Positions 1-7,162 of a stretch of DNA of 17,085 nt are shown one piece after another (position 1 is the first letter of the stretch; the number at the start of each line of letters is the position of its first letter). The stretch is from positions 1 through 17,085 of the forward strand of contig CAJKOJ010000042.1 in NCBI GenBank assembly GCA_905201505.1, written 5' to 3'. The notes under the pieces were generated by a model that saw nothing but the letters and a program-made list of their open reading frames with translations, was not told the DNA's origin and searched no databases. A program made the translations under genes and the position numbers. Source of the DNA: an uncultured Eubacteriales bacterium. GTDB taxonomy: Bacteria > Bacillota > Clostridia > Lachnospirales > CAG-274.

Positions 1-25
1 AATTTACAATAAAAATTTAATATGA

Positions 26-54
26 TTGACAAAATATTCACATTAGCTTATAAT
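26..54 (+). promoter_or_regulatory. Sigma-A type promoter of the prepilin gene
   Basis: A perfect TTGACA at 26-31 is followed after 17 bases by a perfect TATAAT at 49-54. Transcription would start near 61, giving a leader of about 40 bases before the prepilin start. This is the closest match to the vegetative consensus in the window, so the gene is probably expressed by the housekeeping sigma factor as its own transcription unit. Confidence 0.85.
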
Positions 55-99
55 TTAATTAGGCGATAAATAAATTATAAAATCAAGCAGGTGATGTAA

Positions 100-861
100 A
101 TGATGTCAGACAAAAATTTAAAATCAGACAAAGGATTTACATTAATCGAAGTAATAGTTGTGCTTGTTATTATTGCAATTTTAATGTCAATAGCAATTCC
201 TTCTATCTTGGGATATATTGAAAAAACAAAAAAAACAGCTTGTGAAGCAAACAGACTTACATTATATAAAGATTTATGTATGAGCCTTGTTTCAAATGAA
301 CCTTTGACTCAGGAATATGCCGATAAAATACTTTCTGAGGCAGAACCTGTATGTCCATCAGGAGGCATTGTCAGCATAACAATAAATAATGATGAAATTA
401 CAATTATATGTGATAAACATGGAAAAACATCAACAAAGAGCGATACTGAAAGCACAGTATGCAAAACATTTTTAGAACAATATCAGGCATATATTGATAC
501 TATGACCAATAAAAACAATTCAAAAGCCCGACAGGAATTTTTTGATAAAAACGGTGGTTTTCCCACTATGTCAGTTGATGTTAACGGGAGTGTAAACACA
601 TATCAAATTGAACCGTTTTATAATTCATCTACCGGCGAATACTGGCTTTTTGCAAAGCAAGGCGACGGAACATCAATTAACGCAAGCAATTTTTACGCTG
701 ATATGGTTTATGACCCTGATTCAGGCAAATGGTATCAACATCTCCATAGCTACAGCCATAAACCTGATAAAACATCTATGACATTTAAAAGTCTTACAGA
801 ACTTCAGGAAAAAGTGAAAGACAGTAACTTATGGCTTGAAGTACATCCTTCTTATAATTAA
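100..861 (+). CDS. Prepilin-type N-terminal domain protein (type IV pilin/pseudopilin-like)
   Basis: This 253-residue protein starts with a short charged leader and a class III (prepilin) signal: the peptidase site is G12|F13, with T14, L15, I16 and the conserved Glu at mature position +5 (E17). A single hydrophobic helix follows at about residues 14-38. A cysteine pair, C85 (in CPSGG) and C104 (in ICDKHG), resembles the usual end of short clostridial pseudopilins. Here about 145 further residues follow (105-253), which I do not recognise; they include one more cysteine (C121) and many aromatic residues. The protein should be processed by a prepilin peptidase and sit in the membrane or a pilus-like fibre. 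ATG codons at 100 and 103 both suit the AGGTG at 89-93. No pilus ATPase, platform or peptidase gene is in the window, so its partners are unknown. Family is confident, role is not. Confidence 0.85.
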   Translation: MMSDKNLKSDKGFTLIEVIVVLVIIAILMSIAIPSILGYIEKTKKTACEANRLTLYKDLCMSLVSNEPLTQEYADKILSEAEPVCPSGGIVSITINNDEITIICDKHGKTSTKSDTESTVCKTFLEQYQAYIDTMTNKNNSKARQEFFDKNGGFPTMSVDVNGSVNTYQIEPFYNSSTGEYWLFAKQGDGTSINASNFYADMVYDPDSGKWYQHLHSYSHKPDKTSMTFKSLTELQEKVKDSNLWLEVHPSYN

Positions 862-946
862 AAAAACAGCAGATATTAAACGATTTCCGAAAGCCGGATT
901 TAATAATCCAACCAAAGGAAAACCAGTTTAAAATCTGCTGTTTTTT
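861..946. terminator. Long nested hairpin, probable bidirectional terminator between convergent genes
   Basis: Arms 861-881 and 926-946 pair over 21 bases with one mismatch; the outer 14 pairs (861-874 with 933-946) are perfect. The A6 tract at 861-866 and T6 tract at 941-946 give a U-run after the stem in both directions, suiting the convergent prepilin (+) and cupin (-) genes. Unlike a normal terminator, the 44-base interior is itself structured: TTTCC 884-888 pairs with GGAAA 917-921, and GGATT 896-900 pairs with AATCC 905-909 around a TAAT loop. The whole is therefore one 86-base imperfect palindrome. The left arm begins at the last base of the prepilin stop codon. Confidence 0.7.
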
Positions 947-954
947 AATCACTC

Positions 955-1287
955 TTATTTATGTTCACCTACAACAGCAAAAAACTTTAAATCTTCATTA
1001 CTGTCATTTATAAGGCTATGCTCATTTCCCATTGGGCAATAATGAACATCTCCTTTATTTAAAGTAAAATATTCACCATTGTAAAGTACTTTACCTTTAC
1101 CTTCAAGCACAAATATAATTTCACTGTTTTCAGTATGAGTATGCAACCCTATTGATGCACCGGATTCAAGTCTTCCCTGCATTATTTTATTGTTTTCATC
1201 AGTAAACATCTTTACATTAAATACATTTTCTCCGCCTTTAAAATTAGGTATGGCTTTTTCTTCTATGTCACTGTATTTTATAATCAT
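955..1287 (-). CDS. Small single-domain cupin protein
   Basis: This 110-residue protein is a single cupin barrel with both metal-binding motifs. Motif 1 has H49, H51 and E56 followed by the usual glycine-rich turn; motif 2 runs G79-x5-P85-x-G87-x2-H90-x3-N94 and matches the family consensus exactly. H49, H51, E56 and H90 would bind a divalent metal. Such stand-alone cupins include sugar-phosphate or amino-acid isomerases, dioxygenases and ligand sensors, and sequence alone does not choose among them. It is cytoplasmic, with no signal peptide. Its ATG overlaps the TGA of the upstream kinase gene by four bases (1284-1287), so the two are translationally coupled; an AGGAGAG ribosome site sits at 1294-1300 inside the kinase gene. 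It is the last gene of the HD/kinase/cupin operon. Confidence 0.85.
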   Translation of the reverse strand: MIIKYSDIEEKAIPNFKGGENVFNVKMFTDENNKIMQGRLESGASIGLHTHTENSEIIFVLEGKGKVLYNGEYFTLNKGDVHYCPMGNEHSLINDSNEDLKFFAVVGEHK

Positions 1288-2207
1288 TTTATACTCTCCT
1301 TATTTATTCTATAATCATTTTCATGAGGATATAACTTCATATCATTATTTACAATAGCTGTACCTATACCAAAAACAGTGAAAAACTCCAGCAGTACGCT
1401 GTGTTCAATAGACCCATCTACAATATGTACTCTGTGCACACCATTATTTATAGCGTCAACTGCACAAATAAGTTTATTTAATGTTGCCACATCAAGAACA
1501 GCGTTTTCAATAATATTCTTAGCCTCATCAACTGTAAGCATAGCTTTAGGTACTCCACTGTCACCTAAAGGATGAATGCCGTCTTCTCTTGCAAGAAATA
1601 ATAATTTTTCTGCCCTTAAAGCCTTTGCAACAGCACCTGCAACATCATCAGCTTTAAGATTGTATCCTTCAAAATCATCACTTATTCCTATTGAAGATAT
1701 AACCGGGATAAATCCTCTTTCAATCAAATCATCGATGAGTTCTGTATTTATACTCTCAATTTGACCAAAGTATCCCATATCTTTACCTTCAACTTTCTTT
1801 TTGGACACCTTTATTGTGCCGCTGTCTTTACCGCATATACCTACAGCCTTTGCTCCATGCTTTTCAATCATTTGCACAAGATCTTTGTTTATTTTACCAA
1901 GAACCATTTCAACTATTTCAATAGTTTCTTTGTCAGTAACTCTGCTGTTATCGTAATATTCAATATCCTTGCCTACAGCTTTCAGCCACTTGTTTATTTC
2001 ATTGCTTCCGCTGTGCACAATAACAGGCTGCATTCCTATAAGCTTTAAAAGTACAATATCCTCCATAACACTTTCTGCAACCTTTTTATCTTTTAATACC
2101 TGACTTCCATATTTAATAACTACCTTTTTATTATGAAAATCTCTTATATATGGCAAAGCCTCAGTAAGTATTTCAGCCTTATCAACAATTCTATCCAATT
2201 CGCTCAT
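1284..2207 (-). CDS. Divergent acetylglutamate kinase-like amino acid kinase
   Basis: The 307-residue protein follows the N-acetylglutamate kinase (ArgB) plan from end to end, including the N-terminal helix typical of arginine-regulated hexameric forms (about residues 11-25), K32, the RVTD motif (R89), VEMVL, VGICGKDS, the A-D-D motif (D187), K245 and the C-terminal IEHSVLLE and GIGT segments. Substrate-loop positions differ from the family: the first loop is YGS instead of YGG/FGG (S35), the second HSGS instead of HGGG (S66, S68), the usual TDV before the conserved acidic residue and Gly is ARE (206-208), and the GGM motif before the late lysine is replaced by VATLN. About 20 extra residues end the protein. 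It is not beside other arginine genes but between an HD hydrolase and a cupin. GAGGTG at 2213-2218 sets the start. It may phosphorylate another substrate or have a regulatory role; ArgB itself is possible but less likely. Confidence 0.75.
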   Translation of the reverse strand: MSELDRIVDKAEILTEALPYIRDFHNKKVVIKYGSQVLKDKKVAESVMEDIVLLKLIGMQPVIVHSGSNEINKWLKAVGKDIEYYDNSRVTDKETIEIVEMVLGKINKDLVQMIEKHGAKAVGICGKDSGTIKVSKKKVEGKDMGYFGQIESINTELIDDLIERGFIPVISSIGISDDFEGYNLKADDVAGAVAKALRAEKLLFLAREDGIHPLGDSGVPKAMLTVDEAKNIIENAVLDVATLNKLICAVDAINNGVHRVHIVDGSIEHSVLLEFFTVFGIGTAIVNNDMKLYPHENDYRINKESIK

Positions 2208-2223
2208 TTTAACACCTCATATA

Positions 2224-2814
2224 TTATGGTAAAAGATAGCCCTTTTCAACGCTGTCTTCTAATAAATCTATTACAAACTTCCTTATTTTTTCATCAACTG
2301 CTTTTGTTTTCCATTTTCCCTTTTCCAGGACCTGAGAAATGTGTACCTTATTTTCTTTCCACTTATATCCCTTTGTAAGATAATTCAAAAGTAATGGCTG
2401 TAATCTGTCAAGAGTATTTGCAAATTGTGCCTCAAGGCTATCCCCGGCTTCAAATTCATACCAAAGATCCTTTAACTGTTCTCCCTGTTCTCCAAGTGTA
2501 CTGTATAGTTTATCAGCAGCGGCCCTTTCTCTTTCTTCCCTGTTTTCATTTCCCTTATCATCATATAAATACGTATCACCTGCATATATTTCAACAAGGT
2601 CATGTATAAGCATCATTTTTATACATTTTGAAACATCTGTACCTTTAGGTGCATACTCCTCAAGTACCATAGCATACATACACATATGCCAACTGTGCTC
2701 TGCATCATTTTCACGCTTTATATTTCCGTTTTCATAATATACTGATTGCCTGTATATACTTTTCATCTTTGATATTTCAATTAAAAAATCCATTTGCCTT
2801 TTGAATTTGTCCAT
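2224..2814 (-). CDS. HD-domain hydrolase, YfbR/HDDC2-like (5'-deoxynucleotidase-like)
   Basis: This is a 196-residue all-helical HD-domain protein of the YfbR/HDDC2 type, a group whose known members remove the phosphate from 5'-deoxynucleoside monophosphates. In the chosen frame the metal ligands are the His of the AEHSWH motif (H40), the HD pair in IHDLVEIYAGDT (H71, D72), and the Asp of NTLDRLQP (D136); the Glu and Asp of the VEIYAGD segment match the catalytic acidic residues of YfbR. The open frame extends to a GTG at 2823, but that GTG lies within the AGGTGAAGG ribosome site, so the ATG at 2814 is the likely start. First gene of a - strand operon; 16 bases separate it from the kinase. 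Substrate is inferred from family only. Confidence 0.8.
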   Translation of the reverse strand: MDKFKRQMDFLIEISKMKSIYRQSVYYENGNIKRENDAEHSWHMCMYAMVLEEYAPKGTDVSKCIKMMLIHDLVEIYAGDTYLYDDKGNENREERERAAADKLYSTLGEQGEQLKDLWYEFEAGDSLEAQFANTLDRLQPLLLNYLTKGYKWKENKVHISQVLEKGKWKTKAVDEKIRKFVIDLLEDSVEKGYLLP

Positions 2815-2857
2815 ATCCTTCACCTATCTTATATAAATATACATTACTTAACTGATG

Positions 2858-2886
2858 ATTATATCAAATTTCACAATATTTTGCAA
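2858..2886 (-). promoter_or_regulatory. Sigma-A type promoter of the HD/kinase/cupin operon
   Basis: On the - strand, TTGCAA (2881-2886) and TATAAT (2858-2863) are separated by 17 bases. Transcription would start near 2851, about 37 bases before the ATG at 2814. No other promoter-like sequence is evident inside the three-gene run, so it probably makes one transcript. Confidence 0.8.
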
Positions 2887-2977
2887 CAGTAAAACACTCT
2901 GCTTATATAAAATTAGATTGAATATACATTTCAAAATAATATTACAGCTGAATTTTGATAAAACACTTTTTATTTAT

Positions 2978-3016
2978 AATATAAACAGCGAAGGAAACTC
3001 CTCCGCTGTTTATATT
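2978..3016 (-). terminator. Terminator of the transketolase gene
   Basis: A 13-base perfect inverted repeat (arms 2978-2990 and 3004-3016) encloses a short loop with three more possible pairs. The 3' arm on the - strand is CGCTG followed by TTTATATT, so the U-rich part is within the stem rather than after it. The stem includes the transketolase stop codon. This is an acceptable but not classical intrinsic terminator. Confidence 0.6.
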
Positions 3017-5003
3017 ACTTATTAACTACATTTATTGCCTTTTCAACAATATTATCCACTGTAAATCCATAATGCTTAAAGAGTACAGAATAAGGTGCTG
3101 ATTTACCAAACTCAGTCATACCTATTATTTCACCTTCCAACCCAATATATCTATACCATGACATATCAAATGAAGCCTCAACAACTATTCTCTTTGTAAC
3201 ATTCTTTGGAAGAACACTGTTTTTATATTCCTCATCTTGTTTTTCAAATACTTCAACACAAGGCATACTTACTACCTGTGCGGAAATGCCTTTTTCCTTT
3301 AAAACATCATACGCATCATATATAAGCCCTACTTCAGAACCTGTAGCAATAAGTATAATATCAGGATTTTCCTTAAAAGATTCTCTTACTACATATCCGC
3401 CCTTTAATGCTTTTCTGCCGTCAATACCCAAATTCTTTGTGTTCTGTCTTGTAAACACAAGTGCAGATGGTGTATTCTTTTCTGTTGCAGCACTATACCA
3501 TGCAGCGGCAGATTCATTTATATCACATGGACGCCAAACATTAAAATTAGGTGTGCTTCTGTATGCAGCCAGCTGTTCAACCGGCTGATGTGTAGGTCCA
3601 TCTTCGCCAACACCTATACTATCATGAGTAAGAATACTTATAACAGGCAGACCGGAAATTGCTGATACTCTTAAAGCAGGCTTCATATAATCACTGAATA
3701 CAAAGAAACTTGCAATATAAGGTCTTACGCCCCCATGATAAAACATACCGTTTGCAATAGCAGCCATTGCCAACTCTCTGATACCAAAATGCATATTTGA
3801 GCCAAGTCTGTTTTCTATATTAAAGAATTCTCTATCCTTCATTTCTGACTTGTTAGAAGGAGAAAGATCAGCTGAACCACCGAAGAGATTTGGCATTTTC
3901 TTTGAAAGCATATTTAATATTTTTTCAGAGCAAGCTCTTGTAGCCATTTCACCTTCATTAAGCCAAAAGCTGTCATCATCAATTAAATCATTTACAAATT
4001 CATCATTAAGCCATGCTTCCAATTCCCTTGCAAGTTCAGGGTACTTTGTCTTGTATTCATTATACAATTTATCCCATTTACCGGCTTCATCACTAAGAAC
4101 ATTTTTAATACTTTCCATATTTTTCTTAACTTCATCTGGAACATAAAAATCTTCCTCATAATCCCATCCAAGATTAGCCTTTGTAGCCTTAACCTCTTCT
4201 TCCCCAAGAGGTGCACCATGAGATGAATTACTGCCTGCTTTATTAGGAGAACCATAGCCAATCACAGTTTTTATTTCAATAAGTGTAGGCTTTTTAGTTT
4301 CAGCCTTTGCCTCTTCTATAGCCTTTCCTATAGCGTCAATGTCCGTACCATCTTCAACATAAAGAGTATGCCAGTTAAGAGCCTCAAACCTTGCTCTGAC
4401 ATTTTCAGTAAAAGCTAAATCTGTACTGCCCTCAATTGTAATATTATTAGAATCATATAATACAATAAGCTTTCCCAATCCAAGTGTACCTGCAAGAGAT
4501 GCAGCCTCATAAGAAATGCCTTCCATCATACATCCATCACCGCAGAGTGCATATGAATAGTGGTCAATTACTTTACAATCCTCTGTATTAAACTTAGCTG
4601 CAAGGTGTGCTTCAGCCATAGCCATACCTACAGCATTTGCAAATCCTTGTCCTAAAGGACCTGTGCTTGCATCAACTCCTGATGTATGATTATACTCAGG
4701 ATGTCCGGGAGTACGTGAACCAAACTGACGGAAATTTTTAATATCCTCAATTGATACATCATATCCAAAAAGATGCAGTAAAGAATATAAAAGCATTGAA
4801 CCATGACCAGCTGATAATACAAATCTATCCCTGTTAATCCACTTAGGGTCAAGGGGATTGTGCTTCATATGCTTAGCCCAAAGTTCATAAGCCATAGGTG
4901 CAGCACCCATTGTAATTCCGGGATGACCTGACTTAGCTTTTTCAATAGCCTCAGCACTAAGTATCCTCATACAGTTTATTGTTAACAGTTCTGAAGAATT
5001 CAT
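3015..5003 (-). CDS. tkt: Transketolase
   Basis: The 662-residue enzyme transfers two-carbon ketol units in the non-oxidative pentose phosphate pathway using thiamine diphosphate and a divalent metal. Full family length. Visible features in order: SGHPG with H27, AGHGS with H67, RTPGH with H101, the thiamine-binding GDG at 155-157 through N187, SSHGAP with H262, the catalytic Glu in GIRE (E410) that activates the cofactor, THDSIGVGEDGPTHQP with H460 and H472, and the C-terminal domain. The open frame could begin at 5096, but the promoter lies inside that extension and a GGAGG (5013-5017) sits nine bases before the ATG at 5003, which gives the usual family N-terminus. It is a single-gene unit with its own promoter and terminator. 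No ribulose-phosphate epimerase or transaldolase lies next to it. Confidence 0.97.
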   Translation of the reverse strand: MNSSELLTINCMRILSAEAIEKAKSGHPGITMGAAPMAYELWAKHMKHNPLDPKWINRDRFVLSAGHGSMLLYSLLHLFGYDVSIEDIKNFRQFGSRTPGHPEYNHTSGVDASTGPLGQGFANAVGMAMAEAHLAAKFNTEDCKVIDHYSYALCGDGCMMEGISYEAASLAGTLGLGKLIVLYDSNNITIEGSTDLAFTENVRARFEALNWHTLYVEDGTDIDAIGKAIEEAKAETKKPTLIEIKTVIGYGSPNKAGSNSSHGAPLGEEEVKATKANLGWDYEEDFYVPDEVKKNMESIKNVLSDEAGKWDKLYNEYKTKYPELARELEAWLNDEFVNDLIDDDSFWLNEGEMATRACSEKILNMLSKKMPNLFGGSADLSPSNKSEMKDREFFNIENRLGSNMHFGIRELAMAAIANGMFYHGGVRPYIASFFVFSDYMKPALRVSAISGLPVISILTHDSIGVGEDGPTHQPVEQLAAYRSTPNFNVWRPCDINESAAAWYSAATEKNTPSALVFTRQNTKNLGIDGRKALKGGYVVRESFKENPDIILIATGSEVGLIYDAYDVLKEKGISAQVVSMPCVEVFEKQDEEYKNSVLPKNVTKRIVVEASFDMSWYRYIGLEGEIIGMTEFGKSAPYSVLFKHYGFTVDNIVEKAINVVNK

Positions 5004-5072
5004 TTTTTTAAACCTCCGAAATACTATATTTACATAATACTCTATTTTTTTGCATAAAAACGCATTGTATTT

Positions 5073-5101
5073 AGTATACACCAAATTTTTTATCATTACA
5101 A
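5073..5101 (-). promoter_or_regulatory. Sigma-A type promoter of transketolase
   Basis: On the - strand, TTGTAA (5096-5101) and TATACT (5073-5078) are 17 bases apart. The start of transcription would be near 5066, giving a leader of about 63 bases. This supports the transketolase start at 5003, since an upstream start at 5096 would precede the transcription start. Confidence 0.75.
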
Positions 5102-5209
5102 CCCTTTAAACATATTTTTTACATTTAATTGAAATACTACTTTATTTTTTCACCTTTTTGTGATATTATTATGTTAAGATAAATAAATTACTCTGAGGGG
5201 GTGCTTTTT

Positions 5210-5851
5210 ATGTATGTACATGAAAGAATGACCAGAAGACCTACTGTTGTTCTGCCTGATTATTCAGTTGCAAAGGCATATCAGCTTATGCAGGAAGGAC
5301 GTTTTTCACAGCTTCCTGTTGTAGATGATGACAATAAACTTATAGGGCTTGTTACAGAAAAACTTCTTGCTGAAATTAATCCGTCAAGTGCAACATCACT
5401 TAGCGTATATGAAATTAACTATTTACTTAGCAAAACAAAAGTTAGGGACATAATGAAAACAGGTGTTTATAAAATAGACAAGAATGCTCTTCTTGAAGAT
5501 GCCGCTCTTGTAATGAAGGAAAACAGAATAAGCTCCCTGCCTGTTACAGACGGTGAATACTTAGTTGGAATTATTACAAGAACTGATATATTCAGAGCTT
5601 TTATTGATATTATGGGTGTAAAGGCACAAGGCACAAGAATTGCAATAACATCTGAAGATAAAACCGGTGTGTTTGCAGAAATAACACAGATTTTTGCTTC
5701 TTATGGCATAGATATAAGAAATATAAGCAACATTAATGAAAATGGCAAACTTGAAATGACAGTAAAGGTTCGTTCCTATGATGTAGACAAAGCTATTGAA
5801 GACATTAAAGCAAAAGGCTACACTATAGAATCAGTTCAGTATGTAAGATAA
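5210..5851 (+). CDS. CBS-CBS-ACT domain protein, AcuB-like
   Basis: This 213-residue cytoplasmic protein has two CBS repeats (about residues 1-58 and 77-134, the second ending in GIITRTDIFRAF) and a C-terminal ACT domain (about 141-213). The same order and length occur in Bacillus AcuB. The CBS pair would bind an adenine nucleotide and the ACT domain a small ligand such as an amino acid, so a regulatory or sensing role is likely; no catalytic domain is present. The open frame reaches a GTG at 5201, but that codon is part of the GAGGGGGTG ribosome site (5195-5203), so the ATG at 5210 is preferred. It is transcribed divergently from transketolase and no acuA or acuC homologue is adjacent, so the link to acetyl-CoA synthetase control is not supported here. 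The promoter is unclear; TATTAT at 5164-5169 is a weak -10 candidate. Confidence 0.85.
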   Translation: MYVHERMTRRPTVVLPDYSVAKAYQLMQEGRFSQLPVVDDDNKLIGLVTEKLLAEINPSSATSLSVYEINYLLSKTKVRDIMKTGVYKIDKNALLEDAALVMKENRISSLPVTDGEYLVGIITRTDIFRAFIDIMGVKAQGTRIAITSEDKTGVFAEITQIFASYGIDIRNISNINENGKLEMTVKVRSYDVDKAIEDIKAKGYTIESVQYVR

Positions 5852-5852
5852 T

Positions 5853-5896
5853 AAATAAAAGGCTTTTCGCATGGGTATGCAAAAAGCCTTTTATTT
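5853..5896. terminator. Strong bidirectional terminator between convergent genes
   Basis: Arms 5853-5867 and 5882-5896 pair perfectly over 15 bases. After one mismatch, GCAT (5869-5872) pairs with ATGC (5877-5880) around a GGGT loop. The central GGC/GCC core is flanked by A-rich and T-rich arms, giving U-runs on both strands. It serves the CBS-ACT gene on + and can also stop transcripts from the AI-2E family gene on -. Confidence 0.9.
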
Positions 5897-5963
5897 TTAT
5901 TAAATATTCCTGTATTAATTTTTCATTTCACTTACTTCAGATTATACATTTATTTTATGATTT

Positions 5964-7109
5964 TTATTTTTTAACTAAGTTTTTTTGAGCTTCCTCGTAT
6001 CTTCTCTCACAATACCTATCTGCTCTTAATTTAATTACAGCTACAACTGGCACAGCAAATATCATTCCAACAATTCCAAATAACTTTCCTGCAACAGCCA
6101 GGGAAATAATAATCATTACAGGGCTTAGCTTTACGCTGTCACCTACGATTTTAGGTACAATAACAATTGCATCCACTTGCTGCAGCACAATTATTAAAAT
6201 TGCAGCGTACAAAGCCCTTATCGGTTCACCGCTTATCAGTCCCATTCCCACAGAAAGTGTAAATCCTATTATTGAACCAAAGTATGGTATAATATTTGAA
6301 AATCCGCTGAATAGACCTATTACTACAGAAAATGGTACCTTTATTACAGAAAGCCCAAGACTTATAAGTGCAGACATTATAAGCCCGTCTGTAAGCTGAC
6401 CTCTTAAATATCCGCTGAACACTCCGTCAATATCTTCAATAAGCTGACATATTCTTTTTCTCCATTTTTCACTTATAAATACATCAGAATATTCCTCAAG
6501 TTTTTCTATAATTTTTTCTTCATCTCTCAGCATATAAAAGGCCACTACGAGACTAAGAAGAAAAGTAACCAGTTTACTTACAAATTCTTTTGATATGTTT
6601 ATTATATTTTCACTTATTCCCTTTGCATAGTTAAAAATAATATTATTTACACTTTCAAAAATATTTTCAAAGAAAAAAAGATTATATTTATTAAAAAACA
6701 AATTTACTCTGTCATATATACTGCTTATATTTTCACTGTATCCTTTTATATTATAGCTTAATTCCCTGTAATCAGCACTGTATATTACAACAGCAGCAAC
6801 TGCTCCCACAAAAATGAACATTAACAAAAAAACTACACCCACAGATGCAGTTTTTTTTAATTTCATCTTTACCCCAGTAAAATTAACTAAAGGTTTAAGA
6901 ACATAAGCTATAATAAAGCCTGCAATTATTATTGAAAAAACTGAGCATATTTTTTTTAAGATACTCATTATAAAACTGTATATATCTCCTAAATTGATAA
7001 ATGTATACACAGTTGCATCAATTATATTTTTAGCTATATATATACATATAAATGTAAAAATAGCATAAAAACAGACCTTAAAATAACTTTTGTCCCAAGG
7101 TAAATTCAT
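5964..7109 (-). CDS. AI-2E family membrane transporter (PerM/YtvI-like)
   Basis: This is a 381-residue polytopic membrane protein of the AI-2E_transport (PerM/YtvI/TqsA) family. N-terminal hydrophobic segments fall at about residues 10-35, 45-75 and 88-112. A soluble, partly helical region (about 115-170) and a further membrane segment (about 178-195) precede the conserved C-terminal half: YLRGQL, the SNIIPYFGSIIG motif, QQVDAIVIVPKIVG and a last hydrophobic run ending in FAVPVVAVIK. Family members export diverse small molecules or work as ion antiporters; few have proven substrates, and the autoinducer-2 name should not be taken as function. AAAGGA at 7118-7123 sets the start. It follows the dipeptidase gene after 53 bases on the same strand and is probably co-transcribed. 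Its end faces the bidirectional terminator at 5853-5896. Confidence 0.85.
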   Translation of the reverse strand: MNLPWDKSYFKVCFYAIFTFICIYIAKNIIDATVYTFINLGDIYSFIMSILKKICSVFSIIIAGFIIAYVLKPLVNFTGVKMKLKKTASVGVVFLLMFIFVGAVAAVVIYSADYRELSYNIKGYSENISSIYDRVNLFFNKYNLFFFENIFESVNNIIFNYAKGISENIINISKEFVSKLVTFLLSLVVAFYMLRDEEKIIEKLEEYSDVFISEKWRKRICQLIEDIDGVFSGYLRGQLTDGLIMSALISLGLSVIKVPFSVVIGLFSGFSNIIPYFGSIIGFTLSVGMGLISGEPIRALYAAILIIVLQQVDAIVIVPKIVGDSVKLSPVMIIISLAVAGKLFGIVGMIFAVPVVAVIKLRADRYCERRYEEAQKNLVKK

Positions 7110-7162
7110 ATTATTTTCCTTTCAGATTTAATTGCTGAAAACAGGACATATCCTCCTGTACA

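Noticed and set aside
91..99. GTG-ATG-TAA start-stop just before the prepilin start
   Set aside because: Too short to encode anything and part of the ribosome binding region; no sign that it is a leader.
3992..4261. Other-frame open reading frames inside transketolase, both strands
   Set aside because: They lie wholly within a confidently identified gene, lack ribosome sites and have no recognisable domains. The same applies to the + strand frames inside the kinase, pepD, RND and fusion-protein genes.
5004..5096. N-terminal extension of transketolase from a start at 5096
   Set aside because: The extension contains the transketolase promoter (5073-5101), has no ribosome site, and does not match the family N-terminus; the ATG at 5003 has GGAGG nine bases upstream.
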